Notes: a model not told the origin generated them from the sequence alone. Positions 35,285 to 43,564 are shown, numbered from the stretch's first letter. The stretch: DNA of 59,376 nt from an uncultured Bacteroidia bacterium (GCA_903923905.1 CAIXZH010000111.1:1-59376), one strand, 5' to 3'. Numbers and translations are program-made.

Positions 35285-35527
35285 TAGTCCCAGTGCGACT
35301 CAGAGTCGCGCCCGGACTTTCATGGAGAAGAGGAGGATTGAAAAAGAAACGTTCCTTTCAAAGCGTCAGTCCAAAAAATGTCAGGAACCCGGGTGGGGCG
35401 ATTTTTAATCGCCTGTTTTGTTTGAATTTCCGCGATTAAAAATAGCGGGACCCAATGGATCAAAAATAAGTCCGAGCCCGACTAAAAACAAAAAGTCCGG
35501 GTGTGACTTGGAGTCGCGCCAGGACTA
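35285..35527. mobile_element. 243-bp nested inverted-repeat element (REP/MITE-like)
   Basis: Outer arms are 35285-35320 and 35492-35527; 29 of 36 positions match as inverted repeats (TAGTCC..GCGACTC..CCCGGACTTT). Each outer arm is itself a hairpin: the left has GCGACTC-A-GAGTCGC. Inner arms (35392-35412 and 35432-35452) also pair, sharing ATTTTTAATCGC. No gene is inside. It lies between the nifJ terminator and the 3' end of tRNA-Gly, 8 bp away. It looks like a non-autonomous mobile repeat of the REP doublet kind. Confidence 0.7.
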
Positions 35528-35534
35528 TTCTGAG

Positions 35535-35607
35535 AGCGGGAGACGGGACTCAAACCCGCGACCCTCAGCTTGGAAGGCTAATGCTCTATCAACTGAGCTA
35601 CTCCCGC
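35535..35607 (-). tRNA. tRNA-Gly (anticodon TCC)
   Basis: A 73-nt cloverleaf: acceptor GCGGGAG/CTCCCGC, D-arm AGCTCAGTTGATAGAGC, anticodon loop CTTCCAA with TCC, T-arm GGGTTTGAGTCCC (on the minus strand). CCA is not encoded. Last gene of the SRP RNA/tRNA transcript. Confidence 0.96.
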
Positions 35608-35636
35608 TTTTATATTTTTAGGATTGAATTGAAATG

Positions 35637-35719
35637 TGGGGAGAGCAGGATTCGAACCTACGAAGGCGTACGCCAGCAGATTTACAGTCTGCCCCAGTTG
35701 GCCGCTTTGGTATCTCCCC
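35637..35719 (-). tRNA. tRNA-Tyr (anticodon GTA), copy 1
   Basis: An 83-nt class II tRNA with acceptor GGGGAGA/TCTCCCC, anticodon GTA in ACTGTAAAT and a long variable arm (GGCGTACGCC). It differs from the copy at 59278-59360 by one base in the variable arm. CCA is not encoded. Confidence 0.97.
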
Positions 35720-35794
35720 GGATATTTCAATAAATTTATTCCGGGACCAGACATCCAACTAAGGAGTTTCCCTGATATCGCTAAGAACTAGATG

Positions 35795-35868
35795 AGCCGA
35801 ATGTCAGATTCGAACTGACGACCCCGAGATTACAAATCACGTGCTCTGGCCAACTGAGCTAATTCGGC
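35795..35868 (-). tRNA. tRNA-Thr (anticodon TGT)
   Basis: A 74-nt cloverleaf: acceptor GCCGAAT/ATTCGGC, anticodon TGT in the loop TTTGTAA, T-arm with GTTCGAATC. CCA is not encoded. Its 5' end lies only 4 nt after the SRP RNA closing stem. Confidence 0.96.
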
Positions 35869-35871
35869 AAG

Positions 35872-35970
35872 TGGGTAAGCTACCTGCATCGCACCGCTAC
35901 GACCATTTACCCTTGCTGCCTTCCGGCCCTGGGGGGGTTCAACAGGAGCTGATCGTGCAGGACTTACCCG
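35872..35970 (-). ncRNA. ffs: signal recognition particle RNA, small bacterial type
   Basis: On the minus strand the conserved Ffh-binding hairpin GGGCCGGAAGGCAGCAAGGG is seen, with the GGAA tetraloop and the asymmetric AGCA loop. The ends pair as GGGTAAG/CTTACCC (35963-35969 with 35873-35879), giving about 99 nt, the usual 4.5S size. It binds Ffh to target membrane and secreted proteins. It starts 4-6 nt after the promoter -7 element at 35974. Confidence 0.95.
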
Positions 35971-35973
35971 GCG

Positions 35974-36004
35974 CAAAAGTATGAAAAAAACCCCTTGTAC
36001 CAAA
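35974..36004 (-). promoter_or_regulatory. promoter of the SRP RNA-tRNA operon
   Basis: Reading the minus strand: TTTG (36004-36001), 19-bp spacer, TACTTTTG (35981-35974). Transcription would start at about 35969, exactly at the SRP RNA 5' end. The remaining roughly 300 bp up to the next gene hold no recognisable feature except the TATGTTTG element at 36303-36310. Confidence 0.85.
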
Positions 36005-36329
36005 TAAAATGGAAATTTAGTGCTCTTTTTTTGAGGAATAATATTTAAACAATTTGCTGTCAATAATTTATATTGAGTAACAAAATTCTCAGAATCTGTT
36101 TAAATTTAGTTTTCAGGTTCGGTTAGGAACCAAAGGTCGGCAGAAAAATTGAAAATATGGTTGTCTTTTATCCTGAACGTGACAAAACAATGGTCGTAAA
36201 TTCTTATTTCTACCGACAGATTTTCCCAACGGGAAATTTTTAAACAGTTTCTCTCTTTCGTTTTTAGTCACCGGATCTGATGTAAATAAGGGATTTTTGT
36301 CTTATGTTTGCATCAAAACTAATGCAGTC

Positions 36330-36863
36330 ATGGAAAATCAAAGTAATTCGGTTACCCCTTTAGCCATGAGCTATGGCCTTTACATGGGTTTGGCTCTAAT
36401 TTTAAATGCGGTCATATTTTATGTGATGGGAATTCTATTTTCACCGGTCTGTGGGTATATCACCTATGCAATCATTATTGGCGGCCTTATCTGGGCTATG
36501 AATACCTATCGGGAACAGCACGTTGAAGAGGGTGTATCATATGGCAAGGCTCTGGGATTAGGAACGTTACAGGCATTGTTTGCCTCTCTTATTTACGCAT
36601 TTTTCACTTTTGTTCTTTTTAAATTGGTCGATAAGACCCTTACAGATAAGTTTTTATCATTCCTGGAGGAGCAATTTGTTAAGGGTGGAGTTTCCGAAAG
36701 TCAGATTGATGCCCTGATGCCGATGTACCGGAAACTGATGAGCCCGGTATTCTATTCATTTGCTCAGGTTTTGTCGGTAACCTTTTATGGCTTTTTATTC
36801 TCACTGGTGTTAGGAATTTTCTTTAAGAAACAATCTACCAATCCTTTCCATGGGGTGGAATAA
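36330..36863 (+). CDS. DUF4199-like integral membrane protein
   Basis: A protein of about 177 residues with four predicted helices: YGLYMGLALILNAVIFYVMG, YITYAIIIGGLIWAMNTY, LGTLQALFASLIYAFFTFVL and VLSVTFYGFLFSLVLGIFF, with GVSYGKALGLG in the second loop, the pattern of the DUF4199 family common in Bacteroidota. Function unknown. The frame reaches back to a TTG at 36297, but a TATGTTTG -7 element lies at 36303-36310, so the ATG at 36330 is the start. It precedes a GT2 glycosyltransferase by 24 bp, an arrangement frequent in the phylum, and the two are probably cotranscribed. Confidence 0.75.
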   Translation: MENQSNSVTPLAMSYGLYMGLALILNAVIFYVMGILFSPVCGYITYAIIIGGLIWAMNTYREQHVEEGVSYGKALGLGTLQALFASLIYAFFTFVLFKLVDKTLTDKFLSFLEEQFVKGGVSESQIDALMPMYRKLMSPVFYSFAQVLSVTFYGFLFSLVLGIFFKKQSTNPFHGVE

Positions 36864-36887
36864 GGGTTAAAGCTTAATAATAGTCAA

Positions 36888-37841
36888 ATGGATATTTCTG
36901 TTCTCATTCCGCTTTTTAACGAAGTTGAATCATTGCCTGAACTGCATCAATGGATTACGAAAGTCATGATCGTCCATGAATTTTCGTACGAAATAATTAT
37001 GATTGATGATGGCAGTAACGACGGATCATGGGAGTGGATTGAAAAAGCATCAGCATCCGATCCCCAATTAAAGGGAATTCGGTTTCGACGGAATTACGGT
37101 AAGTCTGCTGCCCTTCATACCGGTTTTGAAGAGGCCAAAGGAGATGTGGTTATCACCATGGACGCCGATCTGCAGGATAGTCCTGATGAAATTCCTGCTC
37201 TTTTTAAAATGATTAAAGAGCAGGGTTTTGATCTGGTATCAGGTTGGAAAAAAAAACGGTTTGATCCCCTTTCAAAAACTTTACCCAGCAAAATATATAA
37301 TGCAACGGCCAGTTGGGTGACGGGCATTAAACTTCATGACTTTAATTGCGGATTGAAGGCTTATAAGCTGGATGTAGTGAAGAGTATTGAAGTCTATGGC
37401 GAGATGCACCGCTATATTCCGTACATGGCTAAACAGGCCGGATTTTCGAAAATAGGAGAGTGCATCGTTCAACATCAGGCGAGGAAATACGGAGTGACCA
37501 AATTTGGCCTGAGCCGTTTTATCTTTGGTTACCTCGATCTGATGTCCATCTCCTTTATTTCACGTTTTGGAAACCGTCCTATGCACCTTTTTGGTACGCT
37601 GGGTTCCCTGATGTTCCTGTTGGGATTTTTAGCTATCGGCTGGATGGGTGTATATAAATTAATCAGACTGGCCCATGGGGTATTGATTGAGCGGATCACC
37701 CAGGATCCCTATTTCTATCTTGCACTCACCTTAATGATTTTAGGGACACAACTGTTTTTAGCCGGATTTCTTGGCGAACTTATCTCCCGCAGCGGGGCTG
37801 AGCGTAATACTTATCTGATTGACAAAAGAGTCAATATTTGA
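36888..37841 (+). CDS. GT2 glycosyltransferase, polyprenyl-phosphate glycosyltransferase type
   Basis: A 317-residue membrane-anchored GT-A enzyme. It begins ISVLIPLFNEVESLPELHQW; MIDDGSNDGSW and MDADLQDSPDEIP are the nucleotide-sugar and metal sites; FNCGLKAYK is the acceptor-loop signature of dolichol/undecaprenyl-phosphate mannose or glucose synthases (DPM1/GtrB). Two C-terminal helices (LFGTLGSLMFLLGFLAIGW and YLALTLMILGTQLFLAGFLG) fix it in the membrane. It transfers a sugar from a nucleotide donor to a lipid carrier for envelope glycans. Donor sugar not determined. Confidence 0.88.
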   Translation: MDISVLIPLFNEVESLPELHQWITKVMIVHEFSYEIIMIDDGSNDGSWEWIEKASASDPQLKGIRFRRNYGKSAALHTGFEEAKGDVVITMDADLQDSPDEIPALFKMIKEQGFDLVSGWKKKRFDPLSKTLPSKIYNATASWVTGIKLHDFNCGLKAYKLDVVKSIEVYGEMHRYIPYMAKQAGFSKIGECIVQHQARKYGVTKFGLSRFIFGYLDLMSISFISRFGNRPMHLFGTLGSLMFLLGFLAIGWMGVYKLIRLAHGVLIERITQDPYFYLALTLMILGTQLFLAGFLGELISRSGAERNTYLIDKRVNI

Positions 37842-37935
37842 AATGATGAGAGATGAGTTGTAAGACATGAGTTAGCTGGCAGTGTAAAAACCGCCGGGTC
37901 AACAAATGATAAAATTCTAAATTAAAGAACCTTAA

Positions 37936-38487
37936 ATGAATTTTGAACAACTATTTAATCAAATTTCTCCGGATGATATATGTGACCATTTCAATATTTT
38001 TGAGTTGGTAGGAAAAGATTTTTATGCAATTACAGCGGGCAATAAAGATCACTACAATTCAATGATAGGTAGTGGAGGTGGATTTGGACTTTTTTTTAAA
38101 AAACCAACCACCTGGTGTCTTTTTCGAAAAGACCGTTATACGCTTGAACTGATTCAAAAAGAACAAGCATATACATTGTCATTTTTCCCGAATGAGTATA
38201 AGGAACAAATGCTTTTTTTGGGACGCAAGTCAGGGAGAGATAGCAAGAAAATGAAAGAAGTTCAATTAACAGGTATTCAGTCTCCTTCCGGGAATATGAC
38301 CTTCAAAGAATCCAAATTAATTATTGAGTGTACTCTTACTGCGATTACGACGCCAAATCCTAATGATTTTTATTCACAAGAGTCGAAAGACTATATAGAT
38401 GAGGCATACAAGGATGTTAACGATTATCGTAGTCTTGTATTCGGATTAATAACTCATGTTTGGATAAAAAAAGATAATGATAAATAA
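37936..38487 (+). CDS. flavin-reductase-like FMN-binding protein
   Basis: A 183-residue protein resembling the FMN-binding split barrel of the flavin reductase family: KDFYAITAGNKDHYNSMIGS corresponds to the flavin-binding start, followed by RKDRYTLELIQKEQAYTLSF and FLGRKSGRDSKKM. It probably reduces or binds flavin and serves an oxygenase or redox process, but the partner is unknown. It is flanked on the left by a 94-bp gap with GATGAGAGATGAGTTG-like redundant sequence and on the right by a convergent M16 peptidase gene. Confidence 0.7.
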   Translation: MNFEQLFNQISPDDICDHFNIFELVGKDFYAITAGNKDHYNSMIGSGGGFGLFFKKPTTWCLFRKDRYTLELIQKEQAYTLSFFPNEYKEQMLFLGRKSGRDSKKMKEVQLTGIQSPSGNMTFKESKLIIECTLTAITTPNPNDFYSQESKDYIDEAYKDVNDYRSLVFGLITHVWIKKDNDK

Positions 38488-38593
38488 CTGAATATAAATT
38501 GACGATTATACATTATTAAGAAAGGGATAATAAAACACCGACCTGGTAACATATTGATTCATCTTCAAATCTTCAAGTTGTCGCATTGCCGTA

Positions 38594-39874
38594 TTACCTG
38601 ATCCCAGCAATGATTGTGCTCATCGTTTCGGGTGCCAGATATTTTTGAGAAAGTTCCCTGATCTCCTGAGGCGTGGTTGTTTTGATGGCATCAATCAACC
38701 GGTTGTAATACTCAAAATCCATATTGACCTCACGCAAAGACGAGAATGTTTGAGCCCGGGCAAACGGACCATCAAAATCTTCAAGGATACGACCGAGCAG
38801 ATAATTTTGAATAGGAATCAGCTCCTTTTCTGTAATAAGTTCTGAATTAAGCTTTTCCATTTCAAGAAAAATCTCTTTTACTGTTGCCTCGGTTTTGTCG
38901 GTTTTTACCTCCGCGAAAATCAGAAATACGCCATGATGAAGGAACGAGATTGGTGAAGCCTGGATCGAATAGGTGTATCCTTTATCCTCCCGTATATTTG
39001 ACATCAGACGTGATCCAAAATAACCTCCCAGTATCGTACAAAGCAGTTTAATGCCCGGAAAGTCAGGATGATTCTGTGTAGGGAAGAGCTTTCCAATGGC
39101 TACTGCATTTTGGTTGGCTCCCTCTTTCTCGATAAATACCATTTTATCAGCAATGGGCAACCGGTGATTATTTCCCCGTTCTGCAGTGTCTGAATTTCCC
39201 CATGATGAACTGAAATTTTCTGTAATTAACTGAATTACTTCAGTATCTATAAATCCTGATGCCGTGATTGTCATATTATCAGACCGATAGAAATTATCGT
39301 AATGCAATTTGACGTCTCTTAACAAAATGGTGTCAAAAAATGCAGGTGAAGCAACCGGTGCGTAAGGATGTCCTTCGCCAAATAAATTGCGTAAAAAGCT
39401 TTTCTGAGCGATTAAACCCACCCTTCCGCTATCGACAATGGCCCGCTGCTTTCTTTTCTGCCGGACAATTTCAAACTCCTCCTCAGGAAAGGATGAATCT
39501 CTGATGATTTCTGAAACTAACGGAAGAAGATGGTGAAGATATTTTTTTAAAGAGAGGAGAGTGATATAGTTATAATCGTAAGAAGAGGAGGATGAAAACT
39601 GGGCTCCGTAAAAATCAAAGGTATTGGCAATTTCTGAAGCCTTCAGGGTTTTTGTCCCCTCCTGAAGCATTAGAGCAGCCATAATGCTATCTAACCGGGA
39701 CTGGGCATACCAGCTACCCGCCTTGAATGAAAAATCAATCTTGACTACTTCCTGGTCACCACTTTGCATGGTAAATAATTCGACTCCATTTTTCAATGTA
39801 AACCGGATTGGTTCGATATATTCCACTCCATCAACACCAAATATTGGAGGCGGATTATTTCTTTTTAAAGTCAT
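38594..39874 (-). CDS. M16 peptidase-like protein, non-catalytic partner
   Basis: A 426-residue M16 family protein lacking the HxxEH zinc motif; the matching position reads FSFKAGSWYAQSRLDSIMAA. It keeps the second-domain glycine-rich loop and the FFGARL-like YFGSRLMSNIREDKGYTYSI motif (near residue 290), where Arg and Tyr bind substrate. Pairs of one active and one inactive M16 protein form heterodimers, as in mitochondrial processing peptidase. It follows the active subunit by 3 bp, so the two are coexpressed. The ATG at 39874 is preferred to the TTG at 39877. Confidence 0.87.
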   Translation of the reverse strand: MTLKRNNPPPIFGVDGVEYIEPIRFTLKNGVELFTMQSGDQEVVKIDFSFKAGSWYAQSRLDSIMAALMLQEGTKTLKASEIANTFDFYGAQFSSSSSYDYNYITLLSLKKYLHHLLPLVSEIIRDSSFPEEEFEIVRQKRKQRAIVDSGRVGLIAQKSFLRNLFGEGHPYAPVASPAFFDTILLRDVKLHYDNFYRSDNMTITASGFIDTEVIQLITENFSSSWGNSDTAERGNNHRLPIADKMVFIEKEGANQNAVAIGKLFPTQNHPDFPGIKLLCTILGGYFGSRLMSNIREDKGYTYSIQASPISFLHHGVFLIFAEVKTDKTEATVKEIFLEMEKLNSELITEKELIPIQNYLLGRILEDFDGPFARAQTFSSLREVNMDFEYYNRLIDAIKTTTPQEIRELSQKYLAPETMSTIIAGIR

Positions 39875-39877
39875 CAA

Positions 39878-41119
39878 TTATTTTTTTAAAGATAAATAGT
39901 TTAATAAATTGCAATTGTCAGAACACAGGATTCCTGATGCAACTTTCAGGATATTGTCGGCCGTGACATTCCGGTAATGATCAGCCTGCTGGTTAATTTG
40001 TCCGGCATCGCCCAGGATTTCATAAGATGCCAGCTGCATCGCTTTTTCCAGGTAGCCGATCTCGTTAAAGACCTGCTCTGCTTCCACCTTATTTTTGACT
40101 TTTTCGAGTTCGTGCGGGGTTACCTGAGCTTCGGCTGTTTTCAAAACCTCCTCAATCAGGGCCTGACGTCCCGATTCAAAATCGACCCCTTCATTCAGCT
40201 TTCCCGTGGCTATGAATAATCCGGGATCATTTTCCCCGCTCAGGAAGACATCTGCTTCTGCAAACAGTTTTTGACCCTTAACCAGCCGCTCTTCAACGCG
40301 GGACGAATTTCCCCCGGATAAAATATCAGAAAGAAGGTCTGCAGCATAAAAATCCTCATCCAGCCTGGAACTCATATGCCAGGCTACATAAAAAGTATCA
40401 ATAGGCACATCGCGATGAACCGTGAGTTCCCGTCCTTCAGTTTGAACTGGCTCCGGAAAAATCTGAAGGTTTTTTATTTCCCGCTCAGGAATATCGCTGA
40501 ACCATTTTTCAGCCAGACGGAATGCATGATCAGGTGCGATGTTGCCGGTAATTACCAAAATGGCATTATTGGGGGCATAATGATGGAAGAAAAAATCTTT
40601 TACCTCTTCCAGGGTGGCCTGTTCGATATGTTCAGGTGTTAAACCAATAGTTGGCCAGCGATAGGGATGAACTTTATAGGAGAGGTCGCGCAACAGATGC
40701 CAGGTATCGCCATACGGTTTATTGAGGTTACGTTGCCTGAACTCTTCAATCACCACCTTACGTTGTATTTCAAGTCCTTTCTTTGTGAATTTAGGGCCTA
40801 CCATCCGGTCTGATTCCAACCATAATGCTGTTTCAATATTATTGGCAGGAACGGTGATATAGTAATTCGTGATGTCATTGGTTGTGAAGGCATTATTTGT
40901 CCCTCCCACATTTTGTATTGGGGTATCAAAATCGGGAACATGTTTTGATCCGCCAAAGGTAAGGTGCTCGAAAAGGTGGGCGAAACCGGTTCTGGAAGAG
41001 TCCTCGTGTTTTGCTCCGACATTGTAACAGACATTTACTGCCACAAAAGGTGTGGAACGATCGGTATGGACAATCACACGAAGGCCGTTTGCCAGAATCG
41101 TTTTTTCAAATTGAATCAT
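39878..41119 (-). CDS. M16 zinc metallopeptidase, catalytic subunit
   Basis: A 413-residue M16 peptidase (pitrilysin/insulinase superfamily). The inverted zinc motif HLFEH is at residues 48-52 and the third ligand glutamate is in VVIEEFRQR near residue 126. The second half contains SGGNSSRVEERLVK, the substrate-loop segment. It should degrade or process small peptides as a clam-shaped heterodimer with the neighbour downstream. No signal peptide is visible, so a cytoplasmic role is likely. Its ATG overlaps the stop codon of the nitronate monooxygenase gene by 4 nt, implying translational coupling. Confidence 0.93.
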   Translation of the reverse strand: MIQFEKTILANGLRVIVHTDRSTPFVAVNVCYNVGAKHEDSSRTGFAHLFEHLTFGGSKHVPDFDTPIQNVGGTNNAFTTNDITNYYITVPANNIETALWLESDRMVGPKFTKKGLEIQRKVVIEEFRQRNLNKPYGDTWHLLRDLSYKVHPYRWPTIGLTPEHIEQATLEEVKDFFFHHYAPNNAILVITGNIAPDHAFRLAEKWFSDIPEREIKNLQIFPEPVQTEGRELTVHRDVPIDTFYVAWHMSSRLDEDFYAADLLSDILSGGNSSRVEERLVKGQKLFAEADVFLSGENDPGLFIATGKLNEGVDFESGRQALIEEVLKTAEAQVTPHELEKVKNKVEAEQVFNEIGYLEKAMQLASYEILGDAGQINQQADHYRNVTADNILKVASGILCSDNCNLLNYLSLKK

Positions 41120-42084
41120 TCGGTATCGAATTGGTATAAAAAAGAATTTTGTAGTTCTGTCCGGGCCGCCCGGTATTCCGAGAGAAGGTTATGCATGATC
41201 TCAGACACGGGGAGAACCTGGTCAATGAGCGAAGCCACCTGACCAATTTCGAGCTCCCCCTGATCAAGATCCCCTTCAAAGATCCCTTTTTTTGATCGTC
41301 CCTTGCCAAGCAATTGCCGAAGTTCTTCGGTTGAAGCGCCACTGCTTTCGGCCTGACGGACCAAATCAAAGAATTTATTCCGGAGCAGCCGCACCGGAGT
41401 CAGGTCCTTTAAAGATAAAAAGGTATCACCTTCTCCGGAATTCACAACATAGTTTTTAAAATTCTCGTGAGCAGAGGACTCCTGTGAGACAGCAAACCTG
41501 GATCCAATCTGGACGCCATCAGCACCCAGGATCATGGTCGCGAGCATCGCATTTCCGGTTGCAATTCCGCCAGCTGCCAACAGTGGGAGCGAGGTCTCCT
41601 TTCTAACCCGTGGGATAAGCGTTAAGGTAGTGGTCTCCTCCCGTCCGTTGTGTCCGCCCGCTTCAAAACCTTCTGCTACGATGGCATCAACTCCGGCAGC
41701 TTCACTCTTAGCCGCAAAGGCGGCTGAAGAGACCACATGTGCCACAATGATTCCATGATCATGAAGCAGTGATGTCCACTTTTTCGGTGATCCTGCAGAG
41801 GTAAATACTATTTTTACTTTCTCCTGGATCACAATATCGATCAGCCTGTCAATTTCAGGGTATAACAACGGAATGTTTACTCCAAAAGGGTTGTTTGTGG
41901 CAAGTTTTGTTTTGCGCAGGTGTTCTTCGAGAATCTCAGGATGCATTGATCCTGCTCCGATCAGTCCCAATCCACCACAGTTGCTCACGGCTGATGCTAG
42001 TCTCCAGCCCGAACACCATACCATTCCCCCCTGGATGACCGGATATTTAATGCCAAATAATTTACAAATTCTGTTTTCAGACAT
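41116..42084 (-). CDS. nitronate monooxygenase / FabK-like FMN enzyme
   Basis: A 322-residue FMN-dependent TIM-barrel enzyme. Motifs: FGIKYPVIQGGMVWCSGWRL at the start, GVNIPLL, VIVAH-like IIVAHVVSS, DAIVAEGFEAGGHNG (FMN phosphate site) and PLLAAGGIATGNAMLATMILGADGVQIGSRF. The family includes 2-nitropropane dioxygenases and enoyl-ACP reductase II (FabK); FabK would make it part of fatty-acid synthesis, but which one this is cannot be settled by eye. The ATG at 42084 is chosen because a TATCTTTG -7 element (minus strand, 42110-42103) overlaps the longer start. It is first in an operon with the two M16 genes. Confidence 0.88.
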   Translation of the reverse strand: MSENRICKLFGIKYPVIQGGMVWCSGWRLASAVSNCGGLGLIGAGSMHPEILEEHLRKTKLATNNPFGVNIPLLYPEIDRLIDIVIQEKVKIVFTSAGSPKKWTSLLHDHGIIVAHVVSSAAFAAKSEAAGVDAIVAEGFEAGGHNGREETTTLTLIPRVRKETSLPLLAAGGIATGNAMLATMILGADGVQIGSRFAVSQESSAHENFKNYVVNSGEGDTFLSLKDLTPVRLLRNKFFDLVRQAESSGASTEELRQLLGKGRSKKGIFEGDLDQGELEIGQVASLIDQVLPVSEIMHNLLSEYRAARTELQNSFLYQFDTE

Positions 42085-42397
42085 GACCGCTGATTTAGTC
42101 TGCAAAGATAGGCATAATGATTTAGGAAATTTTGTAGTAATTTAGATGCCTATATGATTCGAAAGCGATCTGTTTGGGAAAGAATATTTTCCTGCTGCTT
42201 GCTTTGGGCTACTTGCGGCTAGCACAAATGCTTGTAGTTAATTGACTTATGTTCTTAACCACATATTAAAAAGAGCAAATTTCAACGGGCAAAATCTGCG
42301 AGTAAGTAGTTGCCAGTCTCCAGCCGCATTAACAGTCATATTTTTACGTGCCTGACCAGATGTCATAAAGCATTTTTAATTCATAAAACGGAATACC

Positions 42398-42766
42398 ATG
42401 AGTGATAATAAAGAGCCAAGGGGTGGAGATCAATTTTCGGACAAAGCCGATGAACTGATTAATAAGGGAAAGAAACTGGCTGACAAGGCGGAAGATTTTA
42501 TTAATGAAACAGCAAATCAGGTAAGAGAGAGCGATGCATTTGTTAAGGCTTCGGGCTTTTTCGGGAAGGTGAGCGATTTTCTTGATCAGAAGTCGGAGGA
42601 ATTTAACAGTGGTGAGATGGGCGCCAAATTTGAAACATTGAAGGAACAGACTGAAGGGCAGGTCACTGATATCATTAAGAAGGTGAGAGTGGCTGGCCTT
42701 AAGATCGGTGATGCCGTTGATGAACAGATTGAAAACTTAAAGGGTAAGAAGGATAAAGCCGGGTAA
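42398..42766 (+). CDS. small amphipathic helical protein (YtxH/CsbD-like character)
   Basis: A 122-residue, highly charged, Cys-free protein predicted to be almost all helix. Repeated 11-residue-like patterns (ADELINKGKKLADKAEDFIN, VSDFLDQKSEEFNSGEMGAK) resemble LEA/apolipoprotein-type or YtxH-like stress proteins. No signal peptide or catalytic motif. Such proteins often accumulate in stress or stationary phase. The 313 bp upstream, up to the divergent nitronate monooxygenase gene, contain no gene I can identify; a CTGCTTGCTTTGGGCTACTTG-like low-complexity stretch lies near 42196. Confidence 0.6.
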   Translation: MSDNKEPRGGDQFSDKADELINKGKKLADKAEDFINETANQVRESDAFVKASGFFGKVSDFLDQKSEEFNSGEMGAKFETLKEQTEGQVTDIIKKVRVAGLKIGDAVDEQIENLKGKKDKAG

Positions 42767-42837
42767 TCAGAATGGGGGAGGGATTTAAAATTGAATGGAG
42801 AGACAGAATGAGGGAGAGATCTGGCGACGGGGCTTTG

Positions 42838-42863
42838 TAGAGACGCACAGCCGTGGGTCTCAA
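42838..42863. repeat. imperfect 22-bp palindrome
   Basis: GAGACGCACAG (42840-42850) faces CCGTGGGTCTC (42851-42861). It resembles GAGACGCACGGCCGTGCGTCTC-type palindromes that I remember as dispersed repeats in several bacterial genomes. Nearby, GAGATCTGGCGA occurs twice (near 42816 and 42902). Confidence 0.5.
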
Positions 42864-43088
42864 TGAAATTTATTTTGACAGACGGGGCGAAGGGGTGAGG
42901 GTGAGATCTGGCGAATGGGAGAAGGGTTATGGAACGCTTTTTTCAGAGTCAGTGAAAATGAAAAATGAATGAATTAAAAGATGAAGGTTTTTAGATAGAG
43001 AATGCCAAAGGGCCGATTTATTTGTGTTGCATCAATGAATTCCAGTGAGACTTTTTCCGGAAGTTTTTTGTCTCCTTCAATTTCTGAA

Positions 43089-43394
43089 TTATTCAGAAAA
43101 ATTTAAGGTATTTTCAATCGATCTGGAACAATTATGAACTGTTAAAACGTCGATTCTGTATTTATTAACTATTTGATAAACAATTCTATAATTTCCTTTA
43201 ATTATTTCCCGGATTGAATTATCCTTATATTCAGGCACCATTTTACCGGAATATGGGTAAAATTCAAGTATATCAACTGAATCAAATAAACGATTAATGG
43301 TTAATTAGGCATATTTTTCAGAATCTTTAGAGATATAATCGCCAATATCAATTAAATCCTGAAGAGCGTTATCTGTCCAAATTATTTTATTTAT
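43089..43394 (-). pseudogene. decayed RelE/ParE-family toxin gene
   Basis: On the minus strand the frame reads IIWTDNALQDLIDIGDYIS, then after an in-frame TAA at codon 30 (43307-43305) resumes LTINRLFDSVDILEFYPYSG and REIIKGNYRIVYQI, ending SIENTLNFSE. That is a complete ParE/RelE-like toxin (about 101 codons) broken by one nonsense codon. The expected start position is ATA (43394-43392) rather than ATG, and it overlaps the antitoxin stop TAA. A change of one G to A would have turned an ATGA overlap into ATAA, destroying the start and altering the stop from TGA to TAA. The product is very probably not made. Confidence 0.8.
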
Positions 43395-43564
43395 TTACTT
43401 AATTTCTCTTTAGCCTCTTTTTTTGAATTGATGCGACCATTCTTCGAATCATCCAAACCTTTTTGGATTTTCTCTATAAATAACAGTTGATCAATGACTT
43501 GATCAACTGTTACATTCTCAGGAAGATTTTCCAACGAATTTTTTATTTGAGTTTTTGTTATCAT
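43391..43564 (-). CDS. small antitoxin-like protein, 57 residues
   Basis: This short gene starts with ATG at 43564 and encodes MITKTQIKNSLENLPENV, then VDQVIDQLLFIEKIQKGLDD and a lysine-rich tail ending EKLSK. It matches the size and acidic/helical style of antitoxins paired with ParE/RelE toxins in Bacteroidota. A TACCTTTG -7 element on the minus strand (43588-43581) lies 17 nt before the ATG, so it may still be expressed although its toxin partner is broken. Family assignment rests on context and composition. Confidence 0.65.
   Translation of the reverse strand: MITKTQIKNSLENLPENVTVDQVIDQLLFIEKIQKGLDDSKNGRINSKKEAKEKLSK

Noticed and set aside
42190-42245. CTGCTTGC/GGCTAGC low-complexity stretch as a regulatory element
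   Set aside because: The repeated words are short and irregular, and no pairing or promoter spacing supports a function.
42976-43085. Open minus-strand frame with KLPEKVSLEFIDATQINRP
   Set aside because: It has no start codon of its own, is only about 35 codons long and matches nothing I recognise; possibly a remnant, but not supportable.
43293-43307. TTAACCATTAAT-like word within the toxin remnant as a further copy of the island repeat
   Set aside because: It is explained by the toxin coding sequence, and there are no neighbouring repeat units.
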